Below are positions 1 to 17,085 of a stretch of 64,000 bases of DNA, piece by piece; position 1 is the stretch's first letter; every line of letters starts with the position of its first letter. The position numbers and the translations under genes are program-made. The notes below the pieces were generated by a model. It had not been told where the DNA came from. It ran no database searches and saw only the letters and a program-made list of their open reading frames with translations. The DNA comes from Sinotaia quadrata (taxonomy: Eukaryota > Mollusca > Gastropoda > Architaenioglossa > Viviparidae), in assembly GCA_028829895.1 (NCBI GenBank), contig CM054182.1, positions 59,806,379 through 59,870,378 of the forward strand, read 5' to 3'.

Positions 1-140
1 ATTTATTACAGCACACGACAATAAATGTGGACGGGTGATGTTTTATTATGATTTATTACAGCACACGACAATAAATGTGGACGGGTGATGTTTTATTATG
101 ATTTATTACAGCACACGACAATAAATGTGGACGGGTGATG
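1..140 (+). repeat. 50-bp tandem repeat, 2.8 copies
   Basis: The unit beginning ATTTATTACAGCACACGACA repeats at 1, 51 and 101 without change, then diverges after 140. The array may continue beyond the window start. Confidence 0.95.
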
Positions 141-1780
141 TTGCATTCCAAGGACTGCCCTAAATAACACCAGTGAGGTTTGCAAGTGCTACAGTAGGCA
201 CACGTGTTCTACACGATTCAAACAGTGTAGAAATGCATTGTTAACGGAATGATGCACGCTCAAAATGGAGAGTTGAAAGCTGCTTTCATCAGATCAGGAT
301 GGTCTGTCAACTCTCACTAAATGTAATGCAGTGAGACCTAGTGGTGGTGCGCATATTCTAGGGTGTTGGTAGGTGCATATTGGACTAGAGTCAGGGTTTA
401 ATTTGAGGCCATAAACCACACAAACCAAGCAAATTGAGCAAATTAAAATAAGCAAAAACATTCCATTATTAAATTACAATTCGTTTATTCATTGTGAGAC
501 ACTTTCTCAATGATACTATTCAGCTACTAAAATCAGTGCCCTTATACTTCAATAGTGTGAATGTTCGTTCACGTGTATCTTGGAAACTGAGAACAAACAA
601 ATGTGCACTTTTATGTATGTGCTTACTTAGATAGGTAGAACACAAACATCCATATATGAAAGGAAACATTATATATGAAACACATAGATATACATACATA
701 GAGGGAGACTGACAGAAACAATAATAAGTAAGCAGATACATAAAAAAAAAAAAACACTTTCAGGCAAGTTAGATAGGAACAACAAAAATAGACTAATTCA
801 GTCTGACATAGATCTTCGCACAAATCGACTGATAAATAGATATTTATTACGAAAAAGCTCTATAAATAAATAGGTATATAGCGCATACTTACATGAAATA
901 CATAGATATACATGCATAGAAGGAGACAGACAGTAGCAATAATAAGTAAGCAGATAGATTTAAAAAACAGAATCAGACAAGTAGTATAGAAAGAAAAATA
1001 TAGTCTGATAGAGTTGCGTACAAACTTTCAGATTAATATATATGTATATATTTAATAAGATAAAGGTCTATAAATAAATAGGTATATAGCAAATAGATAA
1101 GTAGACAAGCAAACCAATATACAAATATATTGATAAATAAAGATGGAATGTTAACGGATAAACCAATATTACATAGAACGACAAAAGGTCAGACACGAAT
1201 GTAGACAGACGTCGCATGTAGGTCTGCATGCAATGTAACATTTCGCCTTCATAAAATGAATGCATAAGTCAATCTGAATGAAACTTCTTAGGCGTTTAAT
1301 ACATTTCCCACATATGTAATCACTCGTCTACTTTATAAATATTGCAAAATCAATACCCTGTAAAGTGTATAAATCTCTGATAGTGATGACTTTATATACC
1401 GTGAGAATATACAATGACGTAAATGTAAATTGTTGTAAAACAGTTTCACATTCTGAATGATATGCATATATTATATTTTTACTTGTTTATTAACTTTTAA
1501 AAATATTAGAAAATTTACACAAAACGCTAAATGCCTGGTGCAAAAATCATCGAGTGACGTAAGCATGGAAGAGTACAGGCAGTCAATAAATGCAAAGAAC
1601 TCAGGTACTGACTAGTTGGAACGAACGCTCCTTCTAATATTTTTCCTATGCGCTCGGAATATTTTCCTCTGTGTGCAGATCTTGTTTTCGTGTGTGCGGA
1701 ACTGGCGGTTGTTTGAGATTGCTACCCAAACTTGTGCGCTGGCGTACAGCCGCGTACCTTATAGGGAACATTGGTTAGAA
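141..1780. other. Intergenic region downstream of gene A
   Basis: No gene seen. Stretches at 480-1560 are homologous to 9840-10850 and 21740-22460, the regions downstream of genes B and C, so this is the 3' flank of the duplicated gene unit. On the minus strand an AATAAA occurs at 1491-1486, far from the stop; its use as a polyadenylation signal is uncertain. Confidence 0.5.
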
Positions 1781-1789
1781 CACTGATGA

Positions 1790-2040
1790 TGCAGAAAACT
1801 CAAATTATTGAGTAGGTAGAACATTGATAATGCAAAGAACGCACTTACAGACAAGCTGGAACATAGATAATGCAAAGAACGCACTTACGGACAAGTTGGA
1901 ACATTGATAATGCAAAGAACGCACTTACGGACAAGCTGGAACATTGAAAATGTATAAAATTCAATTACTGACTAGTTGCAACACTGAAAATCCAGAGAAC
2001 TCTGTTCCTAAATACTGAAGCATTGATAATTAACAATAAG
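1790..2040 (-). repeat. 40-bp minisatellite overlapping the gene A 3' end
   Basis: About six units of a 40-bp motif (plus strand: GGACAAGCTGGAACATTGAT then ATGCAAAGAACGCACTTAC). The first, most diverged unit overlaps the last codons of gene A. Related single units occur at the gene B stop (about 10855-10930) and the gene C/D stops (22495-22575 and 47745-47822). Confidence 0.8.
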
Positions 2041-3187
2041 TCCATTTGGTCGGCACACACATTTGTCGTATAACGTATTATTGACTACAAATGGAAAGAT
2101 CTCACCAGGACTCCTGCAATTCCCAAAGTAATCTTCGCATTCTGCAAGACATGAAACAACAGATCTTGAAACTGATATATTTTCACATCAATTTAATCTT
2201 AGTATTCAAAGTTTTTTGTATACCTCAAAAGTAATCGAATTCGATTGAATAAATTTATAAAATTTACAATAACAATTTGAATACTTCGTACATAAGCCTG
2301 AATAAAACGCTCATGGAATTAGTTTGTACATCTGATATCTTTGACAAGAATCAGAGTAAAAGTCTTACTTGAGTAGCCCACGGGGTGAATCTGATAATGA
2401 AAGGTCTGAGGTTCCATCTCTTTCTTGGTGCATTTATACGTCATACACTCCTCCTCAAATGATGCGTTGACCTTGTAACAATTACCGTTCTTCGACTGGC
2501 AACCTGAACACGAAACATTGTGAAATAATCTATCTATCTATCTATCTATCTATCTTACGACTGTAAAATAATACAAAAATAGGCTAATCAATAGTCTTAA
2601 TTTATTTCTCATATAATATGAAACAGATACCGTCTTCCAGAATCTTGTGGGCCGCAAACTCGCACTTGTACTTGAAGCACTGTGTGTGTTCAGGGACCGT
2701 GAACACCTCCCCGTGTTTGTAAACTCGGCCGTTCACGAAGCAAAAGTTAATATTCGCTGTGAACAGGGAGCAATATTAAAATCACTATGTAATATAGCAT
2801 ATACAGTCTCTCACACACAAACATATATACATACACATAAACACATACACTCATGCGCTCACATATATATATATATACGCAAAACACAAACACGCGCGAT
2901 CGCACGCACGCACTGAAACAAACATACACGCACGAATCTGGTTTGTTTTTGCGTTTGCAGTTGGAACGATGCATATCTTTCACCAGTCTCTGACGTAACT
3001 TAAAATCGGAATACTGACGTCACCATTATGCCGCTAATTTTATCTGAAATAACAGTCAGTCACGTGGTCTGGGTTATTGCAAACACTCACGTTCCTCAGC
3101 TCTCTTGTCCACTCTGACATGGCCAGCCAAAGGTATCGCCATGACACGACACACCAAGACACAGACAAGTACAATTACCGGAAGCAT
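2008..3187 (-). CDS. Gene A: secreted 12-cysteine protein, VWC-like first module (4 coding exons)
   Basis: Coding exons in transcript order are 3187-3091, 2756-2631, 2503-2369 and 2141-2008, all with GT donors and AG acceptors and all introns in phase 1. They give 163 residues ending in TAG. Residues 1-17 form a hydrophobic signal peptide. A dibasic site (Lys28-Arg29, context VDKRAEE) just before the cysteine region suggests propeptide cleavage. Exon 2 (about residues 33-74) has 3 Cys in the pattern C-F-V-N-G-x-x-Y-x-x-G-E-x-F...C-x-K-Y-x-C, which resembles a von Willebrand type C subdomain. Exon 3 has 4 Cys (C-x6-C...F-E-E-x-C-x-T-Y-x-C). Exon 4 has 5 Cys, with a P-G-E-x-F-P motif and C-x-C. 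Possible N-glycosylation sequons are N-A-S near residue 87 and N-N-T near 140. It is the most diverged and most compact of the four paralogues. The gene model is well supported by comparison; the function is unknown. Confidence 0.85.
2527..2555. repeat. (TATC)n, gene A intron 2, 24 bases before the exon-3 acceptor
   Basis: About seven tetranucleotide units; sense strand (GATA)n. It is the short homologue of arrays at the same intronic position in genes B, C and D. Confidence 0.9.
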
Positions 3188-3211
3188 TTCGTGAATGTCT
3201 TAAACCGGTAG

Positions 3212-3720
3212 TCTGAAATGGTGAAGATATTTTGTCATAAACACTGGATGGAAAACGAATACAAAATCATTATTGTCTAAACTAATATGGTCTTATATAT
3301 TAATGCACACTTATTTAATAATCACAATTTTTAAAGATAAAATTTAGAGATAAATCTCTATTTGTAATAAGTTAATGTGAATTCATATTACCATAAATCA
3401 AGTACTGTCACGTTCAATTTTAGGTGGTTTATTTCCAGAAACATCTATGATCACTTTATACAATATAAACAATTACATAAATTAATTTGTTTATTTAATT
3501 AATTTCTTCTGATAACACTATTAATTAGAAGTTAAAAATGTAAAATATGTGATTTTAATTCAACAACAAAAGTTGAAGATTAAAGTTTCATATTGAAAAA
3601 GATAACGCTTTTATTCATTACATCAATAATTTTTATTGCAATACTATAAGAACAATTTCTACTGCTTCTATTAAATTATTGTTAGTACTAATACTCAGCT
3701 TGTGCTGCTATCTATCTATA

Positions 3721-3785
<65 letters not shown>

Positions 3786-3921
3786 CCTCCCATCCGTCCA
3801 TTAATGGATTAATTGACGCTTACCTCGTGTAAGCCTTGTTTATTCACTTTACTTCCAGTTGAGACGAGCAGACACAGTCGTTTCAAAATACGCAACAAAC
3901 CAGAGTTATTTGCTCTTATAG
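3212..3921 (-). promoter_or_regulatory. Predicted promoter, 5' non-coding exon and 5' UTR intron of gene A
   Basis: Twenty-five bases upstream of the gene A ATG there is an acceptor (pyrimidine-rich stretch then CAG at 3215-3213; exon resumes at 3212). A matching donor, GTAAGC, lies at 3823-3818, so a non-coding first exon ending at 3824 is proposed. About 90 bases further upstream on the minus strand is a TATA-like box, CTATAAGA, at 3921-3914, which would place transcription start near 3885. The (TATC)n array at 3705-3786 then lies inside the 5' UTR intron. This is inference from splice and TATA signals only. Confidence 0.4.
3705..3786. repeat. (TATC)n microsatellite in the gene A upstream region
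   Basis: About 20 units, within the proposed 5' UTR intron of gene A. Confidence 0.95.
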
Positions 3922-3925
3922 TGTG

Positions 3926-4690
3926 CGATTAAACAGCTGCGCACTTAATTAATTAATCACTTGCAGTCGCATATATTATTGTTGGATCCTTGCCATCTGT
4001 GGTCAAGCTGAAATGCCAACGCCACAATTAAAAGTAAACACGTTAATGTTATGATGTTTTAAAAAAAAAAAGGTTAATCGCGCGTCACTTTATAGCGGAC
4101 ATTTAAGCGCAGACAGATAACCGCAGAGACAGTTCAACACTAAGTTCACCGTGCGACTACTAAACGGACGTACTTTTAATCGCACGACACTTCCACGCTT
4201 CTGACAGGTGACAGAGGCGACAGGTCCAATAGGCTGGCTAGTCGTTGAGAAAGCTGCATTTCTACAAGCGACAGCCGGCGTTGTTCATCAACCGAGTCGT
4301 AAATTCTGCATTTTGAATGAATGTGTTGCCCGTGCTGTCGCTACATTTGGACAATCGGAAATACTTCTTTACTTACGTTCCTTTGCTCATCTTTCGCATT
4401 CTTAACATAATTTCCAGTTCCAGACAGTACATAGAAGTTTCTTATTTCGAATTTCTTTGGTATAATAGTAGGTTATGAAAGATCTCTTATAAACTTTTTT
4501 TTATAGACTTTTATCATTTTTCCCCTACCTGATTTTATATACTTTTTAGCGACAAAACACGTTTAACTGATGACGATTAACTCTAAGGCGATTAACTGTC
4601 TTCGCGATTATATGTCATACCGTTTAAGTGGTTCGAGTTTAAGTGACTGCGATTAAATGTGGTGCGTGATTAAATGTCTATAAACCTTAA
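3926..4690. other. Cluster of GCGATTAA/TTAATCGC motifs in opposing orientation; possible non-autonomous transposon
   Basis: TTAATCGC occurs near 4073 and 4174, and GCGATTAA or GACGATTAA-type copies near 3926, 4573, 4589, 4608, 4647 and 4665. The two ends (4068-4190 and 4555-4690) read as loose inverted complements. Between them is a 65-codon open frame (4208-4405) with no recognisable domain. The layout suggests a MITE or foldback element with subterminal repeats, but termini and target duplication could not be fixed. Confidence 0.3.
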
Positions 4691-4699
4691 AAAATACAC

Positions 4700-6675
4700 T
4701 GAATAAAATTTCTAGTTTTGATACCTGATTACTAATTAATACATTAAATGGTGTCAAGGATACTGATTTGCAAATTATGCTTTTAAAATGTAGCAGGTTT
4801 GGCATTTTATTATTTTAATAACATCATAGTACTCAGTCATGTCCAACTTGACACTGTCACGTGACATTAAACTATTGCATGATATTGCACTGCTTACTCT
4901 AATAATACGATGTGCTTGTTTAATGCGTGTTTTCACTATTTGTTGATTTTGTTGACCAGTGCTGAGAGGAAAGAGTAGACTATAAGATGTGAAATCTGGC
5001 CAGTTGCCTTAGAATTCAAATAGCTGACCCATTGAAGTTGTTTGTCATCATAACATGAACACTTGAATTTCGTAATGTGACTGCACCATGACCCAAACGT
5101 TAACTACTTGTTAACTCCATTGATATTCTTTAATTATTTCACTTTGAAACTAAATGCTTTGCTTGTTTGCACTATGTAAAAGAAACCATATTTGTGTAAA
5201 TACACTACTTTTCTAAAGAATAATTTAATTCATCATATAATTAGGTGAGATGAATGTATATAAAAATTGTACGCCAGAATAAATATACCTATCGACCTCA
5301 GTGATGTGGTTAAATGAATTAGTTAAGTATCAGTGAGTGACCATAATTAGCTGACAGATAGATATGTCATAATTAATCAATGGCTAAATACTTGCCAATT
5401 GATGTTGACCAATAGGAATTGGTAAAGTATAGAGAGCAAAGTCGGACTTCCCCCCAAAAAATAATTAATTTTAAGTTACTTTTCAAAATTTCTCTGGTAC
5501 GATATACTTTAGTAATCCTATTTGGAGATTATGTAAAAATCTAATTTTATAGGTAACACTACACTTACTGATCTGAATTATTTTGTGTACTGACATATGT
5601 AATTTGTATGGGGAGATTTAATGGGAAAAAGCAATGATGTAACAATAATCAGCCAAGACTGATTCGGAGATTTAATGGGGAAAAGTAATGATGTAACAAT
5701 AATCAGCCAAGACTGAAGGAGTTGAATAACTGAATTCTGTAATTACTAGAATAAATCTCATGAGTTGTTTAAGGGGAGGGATAGATAATGTGAGCTTTAT
5801 CAAAATTCATTAAAAGAAAAACACTGCTCTTCAAGGAAAATTGATAGCACCTTCTTCTCGCTTCTCCCTGCTTCATCTTCTTTCACCTTGTTTCTTTGTT
5901 ACAGGTGACTGCAGGACTATATTGGATTCCTGATCATTACCAGCTACAATGATTTTCATTGAAATCTTTATATCAGCAATTGACTAAGATGTGAAGACTG
6001 AATTATTATCTCAGATGTCAACTGTATTCTGCTACAGGGTAAAATGGTAGGGAAAGTTAAATTCTGTAAACCAGGTCATGTAAAACTTAAAATATCATTT
6101 TCAATAATCTTACTCTTCTCCTGTGATGTAATAAGTACATGTTGATTATTTATCTTGATGACAGGAGATTTATTACAAAAACGATATATGAATTAGTGTT
6201 ATGTCTAAAGAACTGAACTCTACTCCTCAAGCAAGGACAAGACTATTAGTGAACTGTATTGTGTATGTCCAAATATTTTTATTTGATCAAATGCTATATA
6301 TCTAAAGAACTGAACTCTATTCCTCAAGCAAGGACAGCAAACAAGACTATTAATGAACTGTATTGTGTATGTCCAAATATTTTTATTTGATCAAATGATA
6401 TATGTTGAGTAGTGTGCATAGATGAATTTATATTTTAAATAAATTTCTATTTCTTTTGTTAAACATCCACTAGTTCTGGGTCATATACATATTTGCGAAA
6501 TGAAAGGTCTTTTGAGATGGGGAAAGGGCATTACATAACAACTGAGAAGTTAGACATAAAGAGGGATTTTGAATGTGATGTCCATTATGAGTATATATAT
6601 ATATATGGGAAATAGGTCAGTGTTAAGTCAAAATATCTATCTGTAATACTAAGTTTAACATTGGTAAGGTGTATG

Positions 6676-6711
<36 letters not shown>

Positions 6712-7932
6712 TGGAGGCTGCCCTACCAAATCCCAGCCCACATTAGAGAAGTGCATTATATTATACATAAATGAAATAATAAAATCATCAAAATTTATGA
6801 GGCACTTCTCTTATCAAAAATGCCTGCCACACTATCACACTAGCCCTCCCGCACACGTACACATTATAGTTTTAATTACCTTTCCTGTGGTTTTCATTAT
6901 AAAATTCTGTTTTATAGAATACAGAATACACAAACCACATAACATTTCAATTTCTATGGATTATACACTCAGCTAACACACAAAAGGATGGCAACAGAGA
7001 TGATAATTTTAATAATCAAACTAAATGCATTAAGTTTGAAAATGGAGTAAAATAGTCTTAATTTAATTAAAATCAAAACTATTCATCACATTGTTTGAAC
7101 TCAATGTTAGTCAACGAAAATAGTACACAACACATCCGGGTTTTTTTACTTTGAAATCCAGGACTGTTGAGTAGGGATCTATGGAGTAAACGAATATCAA
7201 ATAGATTTAGTGTTTTCTGAAAATATCACATGAATTTCAGAGCAATATTTCAGTTAGATGCTAAGAAACCAATATAATATGAACATTCAAATTATTTTAA
7301 TTGTACACAGATCGGAAAGAACAAGAGTGGATCTCTTAGCTTTATAGCATTTAACAAGGCAATACAGTTATAATAATAGCATATGAACTTAATAATGCAC
7401 GTTGAACTTATTTGAAAATAACTTACTATTTTATTCAGACACCATAATACATCAATAAGTTTATTTTTCCACATTTTGAGTTTTCTTGTTGCATTGGTTT
7501 CAGCTTTAAGGCCAAACGGTTAAGCTGTTTATATTCTTGTAGTTTCTAAAATCCACACATAAAGATCATGTTTAACATTACTACATCTCTGAGAAAAGTA
7601 TATTACATGAAGTTCAACTTTATTACATCTTTGAGAAAAGTATTTTAAATGAGAACAGAAGGAAAACTTTTTTCAGCTGAATATATTTGTTCAGAGTTGT
7701 TTACCATAAATCACATGAAATTTAACACAAGCGTTCTAAAATTTTCTTACTAACCTGATTACTCATAATTACACTTGCAACTCTCCAAGTGGGGGTTTCT
7801 CTCAGTCTGCTTCTAGTAAAGTCTCAGAGGACAATAAAGTTTGTGATAAATTCTGTTCATTTCGTGGACGAACGCAGGATCTGTTAAGGAGGGATTAATG
7901 TTATGAAAGGATAGAGAAAAGGTCTGTCTTGG

Positions 7933-8005
<73 letters not shown>

Positions 8006-8430
8006 AGAAAAAAAGATTTTTGAACCTATTGGTTTCCTATCCATTGATTACGGTTGTCCATCCCTCACATTTGTATGACAAGATTTCCCCCCAGTATTTC
8101 TTGTATCAAGCTTATTAACATGCAATATGATTACATGTATTTTATCTCTGTGTTCTTTTGAAATTAGCTTGTCAGTGTGCAGCTCATAGCATTGGCATGT
8201 CCACTGACTTCTTGAGGGTATGACCTGCCTCAGTTCTCCCATCTTATAATTCATTTCAATACATATTGCCAGCCAGACCTATACCCTTATTTCAGGACTA
8301 CGTAATTTTATCTTAAATTCTTTTATTTAGGTATATTGATTATTGTGAAGGCTTTTTTGTGTCCCTATATTTTTATTCCTTCGATAAGTATCTACTTTAT
8401 TATTAGATAAATGATGCTATATTAAAATTC
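4700..8430. other. Intergenic region between genes A and B, no gene recognised
   Basis: AT-rich sequence with a 48-bp direct repeat (5605-5717, motif AGCCAAGACTGA), a roughly 100-bp direct repeat (about 6205-6400, motif AAGAACTGAACTCTA), a (GT)n tract at 6677-6710 and GAAA/GA tracts at 7938-8003. Segments 7760-7880 and 8040-8350 resemble 19330-19420 and 18280-18660, so parts belong to the duplicated flank. No spliced coding model was found. Confidence 0.5.
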
Positions 8431-9720
8431 GTTTTTAATGGTATTTGTGACAACAACGCTACATAGTTAATGGTTATGATTATATTACTTAATTCATCGT
8501 CCATACCTAATTACAAATGCTGAGAATCTTAATTTATGTTATTAATAACTCTCTAGCAGACACCACTCGTCTCTCTCACTTGGCGGATATGGGGGCGCTG
8601 TAAACTTTTTCCTTCTTCCATAACATTAAAGACAAATATTTACCGTCACAATATTTCCATAGGTGGAAAACGTCTTACCAAAGTAAATTGCTGATGTAAT
8701 GCAAACCAGTTCCAAATGGGTGAGTAGTTTTTATTATCCAATGGTTATAATTTACGAGGATGAGACCAGTCAATGGACTGATACCTAAAGGTTTACCTCC
8801 TGTAGAGAAATCTATTTCTAATCAAATGAATTTAGTGTGGCAGAGAAGTCCAGTCTTGAAAGGTGGTGTTAGCTTGATTCTGAATTAACTGACTGCTTGG
8901 GAGAGAATGGATTTAAAAAAAAATGTTTTATTCAATTTTGCTGTTGATATGCTATACTTATATTTTATGTAGAGATGTATTATGTGCGTAGGCTATTATT
9001 TCTACAAATGTTTGAAGCATGCAGCATAATTATATGTACAATTCTAACACTTGACAGTTTTCTAGTAGAACAGCTTGTTAAACTATAATGCTGTATTTAT
9101 TATGCTGTTTGCATGTATCAGGCTATTAAATACTGTTGCAGGAAGTCATAGGTTTAGACTTAAATATAAGAAAGAATGGAGTTATGAAGCAATAAACTGG
9201 AACTTAGTGTTGCTCCCTGAATATATTTTTCAGGTAGTCTTTCTTTTTTGATGTGGTATGAACCTCCTGGTATACTAGTTATAAACCTCTAAACCTAGAT
9301 GTGGGAAGCCTTTACTGTGATGTGTAAGTGTAAGAATATACCACACTCCATTCTGTATGGTGGCAAATTATGCTGAGTACATGAACAATTTCTGGTGCAG
9401 AAAAGTTGCTGGAATTTGGTACAATTATTGGTCTGCTTGAAGGAGTTAACATGGCGAAAAGAAGTGCTCAGGTTAACCCAATAGAATAAATAGTGGAACA
9501 GGTTTGCAAAATGGAAAAGAAACACATGGGGCTGACATAATGGCAGACAATAAACTTGTGTCTTTATTGTCAAAGTGCACAAAGACTAACTATGTTTTAT
9601 GTAATCTTCCCATGGTGTTGTTTGTAGGTGTTAGAAAAATAGCTTATAGATATATTTTGGTTCCTAATTGTACTTTTAATCTGTTCTTTTTTCTTTAATA
9701 TTATTCGTTTTATTGTAAGT
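8430..9720. repeat. Rearranged copy of the 1.6-kb interspersed repeat
   Basis: At 8430-8690 the right end of the repeat is present in inverted orientation (CTCGTCTCTCTCACTTGGCG). From about 8690 the left part follows in direct orientation (TGCAAACCAGTTCCAA at about 8700), continuing to about 9500. The two parts join in opposite orientation, so this copy was rearranged. Confidence 0.6.
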
Positions 9721-10907
9721 ATTATATTTGAAAAACGGTAATTTTGTGGTGAGACGTAGCGCGGGTGTCGCACTGAGGGAGCGGTCGGTGTATGTTTAAA
9801 GAGTAAGAGTTTAATTTGAGCCCACCCACAAACCTAGCTGAACATGTTTTGATAAAAAAAAAAATAATTCCTTTAATTCACTGTGAGACATTCTATGTGA
9901 TAGTCTTCACCTACTAACATCAGTGTCTTTATTTCCAATAATTGAATATTCAATAACCTGTTCCTTGGAACCTGATGAATAAAAATGTCCATCTTAACGT
10001 ATACGTCTAGGCACACATACATAATATATATCTTAGAAATTAGATAGACATATGGATGGATGGATGACGTACGGACGAAGAGACGAAGAGATAGAAAGAA
10101 AGATAGATAGATAGATACAAACCCATGCGTACATATAAATATTAAAGGATAAATAGACAGATGTTTAGGAAGTGTACATGTAAAATTATATAAATACGGA
10201 GATACCACTTAGAAACGCACAGATTCAGACAAGATAGATAGATAGACACATAGACTGATTACTAGTGCGACAGATAGATGTGCGCTAAAATCGACAGATA
10301 AATAAATACTTCAATAAAAATAAATCTATAAATAAATGGGTATATAGCCAATGTACAATTAGATAAACAAGTGAACAAGTATATAGATAAATTGAAAGAT
10401 GTAAAGTTGGCAGCTACATAGAAAGACAAACAGGCAGAAAATATGATAAAAATAAAGATAAACAAATAGACAGGTACACGCGTACGTGGCTTTGCTTGAA
10501 ATGTATATACAATCCTTTAAAACATTTTTGAACATATTAAACTGAATTGAACCGAGTTGTCATTTAAAAGGTTTCAAAGAGATTTAATCACTCTCGTACT
10601 TTGTATATAAACACAATATCAAGGTACGCAACTCACTCTATACGACTCTCAAAGTGTACAAGTGTTTGTTCATCTTGATGTTTTTCTACCTCAAGTAGAT
10701 ATAATGACATAACTGTCATTTGTCATCTCACAATCTGAATTATATTTATTTTTTTTTTATTTAAAAAATATTTTAAAAAATTACGAAAACGCTATATGTA
10801 TTATGCAAAATCATCAAGTTAGGTTATCATGGAAGAAAATAGGCAGTCAGTTAAATTCGGATACTGAACAGCTGGAACATTGATAATGCAAAGAAATCAG
10901 TTACTGA
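9720..10907. other. 3' flank of gene B
   Basis: Homologous to 480-1790 and 21700-22560. Rich in ATAGATAG-type simple sequence. The minus-strand open frames here are low-complexity and do not resemble proteins. Confidence 0.5.
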
Positions 10908-15123
<4,216 letters not shown>

Positions 15124-15138
15124 GTTAGAATTCGATGA

Positions 15139-15321
15139 ACTTGAAAGAGACAGACAATAAAAGGCAACGGTAAACACTATATACATGATTAGTCACAAGA
15201 TACATGTAATGAACACATAAACATTCGAAATTACCCACCTAGCCCTAACTAAAAACTTACTGTATTAAGTTTGATTCAGTCATAGTAAGGATTCTATCAG
15301 TGATGCGGCCAGTATTTATTC
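15139..15321 (-). promoter_or_regulatory. Predicted promoter and 5' non-coding exon of gene B
   Basis: Sixteen bases upstream of the ATG is an acceptor (CTCTTTCAAG; exon resumes at 15139). A donor, GTAAGTTTTT, is at 15260-15251, so a short non-coding exon would end at 15261. A TATA-like AATAAATACTGG element lies at about 15321-15311. The same arrangement recurs upstream of gene C (30451-30597), which supports it. Predicted transcription start is near 15285-15290. Confidence 0.4.
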
Positions 15322-15329
15322 TGCTATCA

Positions 15330-16600
15330 GTTTGCATTAAGGGCATCTTCATTACATGGTGAAGGACATTACGTCATTGACTTGCGTAATATAGTGTATT
15401 CTAAAATCTGGAATACAAAAATAGTTTTCTTTAGCTTGTGATTATAAAAATGTTAACGTCTTAAGTTCAATAGATTATATGCATATTTGATCTTTTCATT
15501 TTAATTTGCTTCAGGAATGCAATAGCCATGTCTTTGTTTATGTCTTAAGTTTGAATCTCAAATCCATAAGCTGTTTTCCAGTTTATATAGGAAAGTATTT
15601 GTAAATGTATTTATATTCATAAGTTTGGATATGTGTGGTTCTGTTGAGGTATAAAATTCTCTATGCATTTAGAAGCTAATCTGACAACTGAACATTTATT
15701 TGAAAAAATGTATATATTAGAGAAATAATAACTAAAAGTTATCTCTTTGAGAATTCGAAGATTAGATTTCGAGCAATATTTTCAAATTAAATTTAGTTAT
15801 ACTTTTCAAACGCATACAATGGTCGATAATGAATAATTCCTTTCATGCTGGTCACATAATAACTTAATAAATTATTCCGAAAAGCTGAAAAATATAATAA
15901 TTTTACTTTGTTTTTAATCTAAAGGAATCACCAGTTATAGATCTACAGTGTAGTCTAGAAAGAAAAACGACAGCCTAAGTTATGACGTATTTGACGAATG
16001 TGACTGAGCACACTAGTACAACTTGAAGGTTAACAAAGTATTAAGATTAGCGCTTCAGATTTCAATATATTTCTTCTGCCACACTGCACTAGATCACTTT
16101 ATTTTTCTCGTTAACTTCTTTCCTCACAAGAGACGCAGTAGACTTTTATCTTTGATATTATCAGTCTTGTTTTAGTCCTGTGAGGATTTCCTTTTCTTAC
16201 ATTATTCCTAAGAAATCATTTCTGCTTGATGTAGTTCATGTGGTGGTGGTGGTGGTGGTGGTGGAGTACGTTCGATGAAGTTCAGGTGATGGCTGTGTTG
16301 TCACTTTAAAAAAAAGTTTCCGCCTAAATTGTTTTAGAGAAGGTGTAGTGTTTGTTTCTGGAAGGAGAGCAATGAGTGCTTTGTGGATTGTGGATGAATA
16401 TTTTTGTTTGTGACTGTGGGATGAGTATGGACTGTGTAGAATGTAGGACTAGAAAAGATATGTGGTGTCGATGTTTATTTTTCATTCTTTATTGTATTAT
16501 GGACAGTGCAATAGGAAGTGTTGTATGGTGTTATCTGTTCTACAGTGTATGTTTTTGTTTTACCTTGGCCATAGTGTCCCTTTTTGTGACACATTACTGT
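15330..16600. other. Upstream flank of gene B
   Basis: No gene recognised. It aligns with the upstream flank of gene C (30600-31620), sharing blocks such as TTAGAAGCTAATCTGACAAC and TTTCCGCCTAAATTG. A (TGG)n tract lies at about 16238-16265. Its conservation reflects duplication of the whole gene unit. Confidence 0.5.
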
Positions 16601-17085
16601 ATGTAATGTCCTTTCTAGTGAAATAGTTATACTTGTAATGTCCTTTCTAGTGAAATAGTTCTGCCTGTAATGTACTTTCTAGTGAAATAGTACTGCCTGT
16701 AATGTCCTTTCTAGTGAAATAGTACTGACTGTAATGTCCTTTCTAGTAAAATAGTACTGCCTGTAATGTCCTTTCTAGTGAAATAGTACTGCCTGTAATG
16801 TCCTTTCTAGTAAAATAGTACTACCTGTAATGTCCTTTCTAGTGAAATAGTACTGCCTGTAATGTCCTTTCTAGGGACAAAGTACTGCCTGTAATGTCCT
16901 TTCTAGTGAAATAGTACTGCCTATAATGTCCTTTCTAGGGACAAAGTACTGCCTGTAATGTCCTTTCTAGTGAAATAGTACTGCCTGTAATGTCCTTTCT
17001 AGGGACAAAGTACTGCCTGTAATGTCCTTTCTAGTGAAATAGTACTGCCTGTATTGTCATTTCTAGGGACAAAGTACTGCCTATT
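16600..17085 (+). repeat. 32-bp minisatellite, about 15 copies
   Basis: Unit core TGTAATGTCCTTTCTAGTGA then AATAGTACTGCC, with a GGGACAAAG variant in the right half. It resembles the 31-bp array at 17890-18065 and so may share its origin. Confidence 0.9.
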
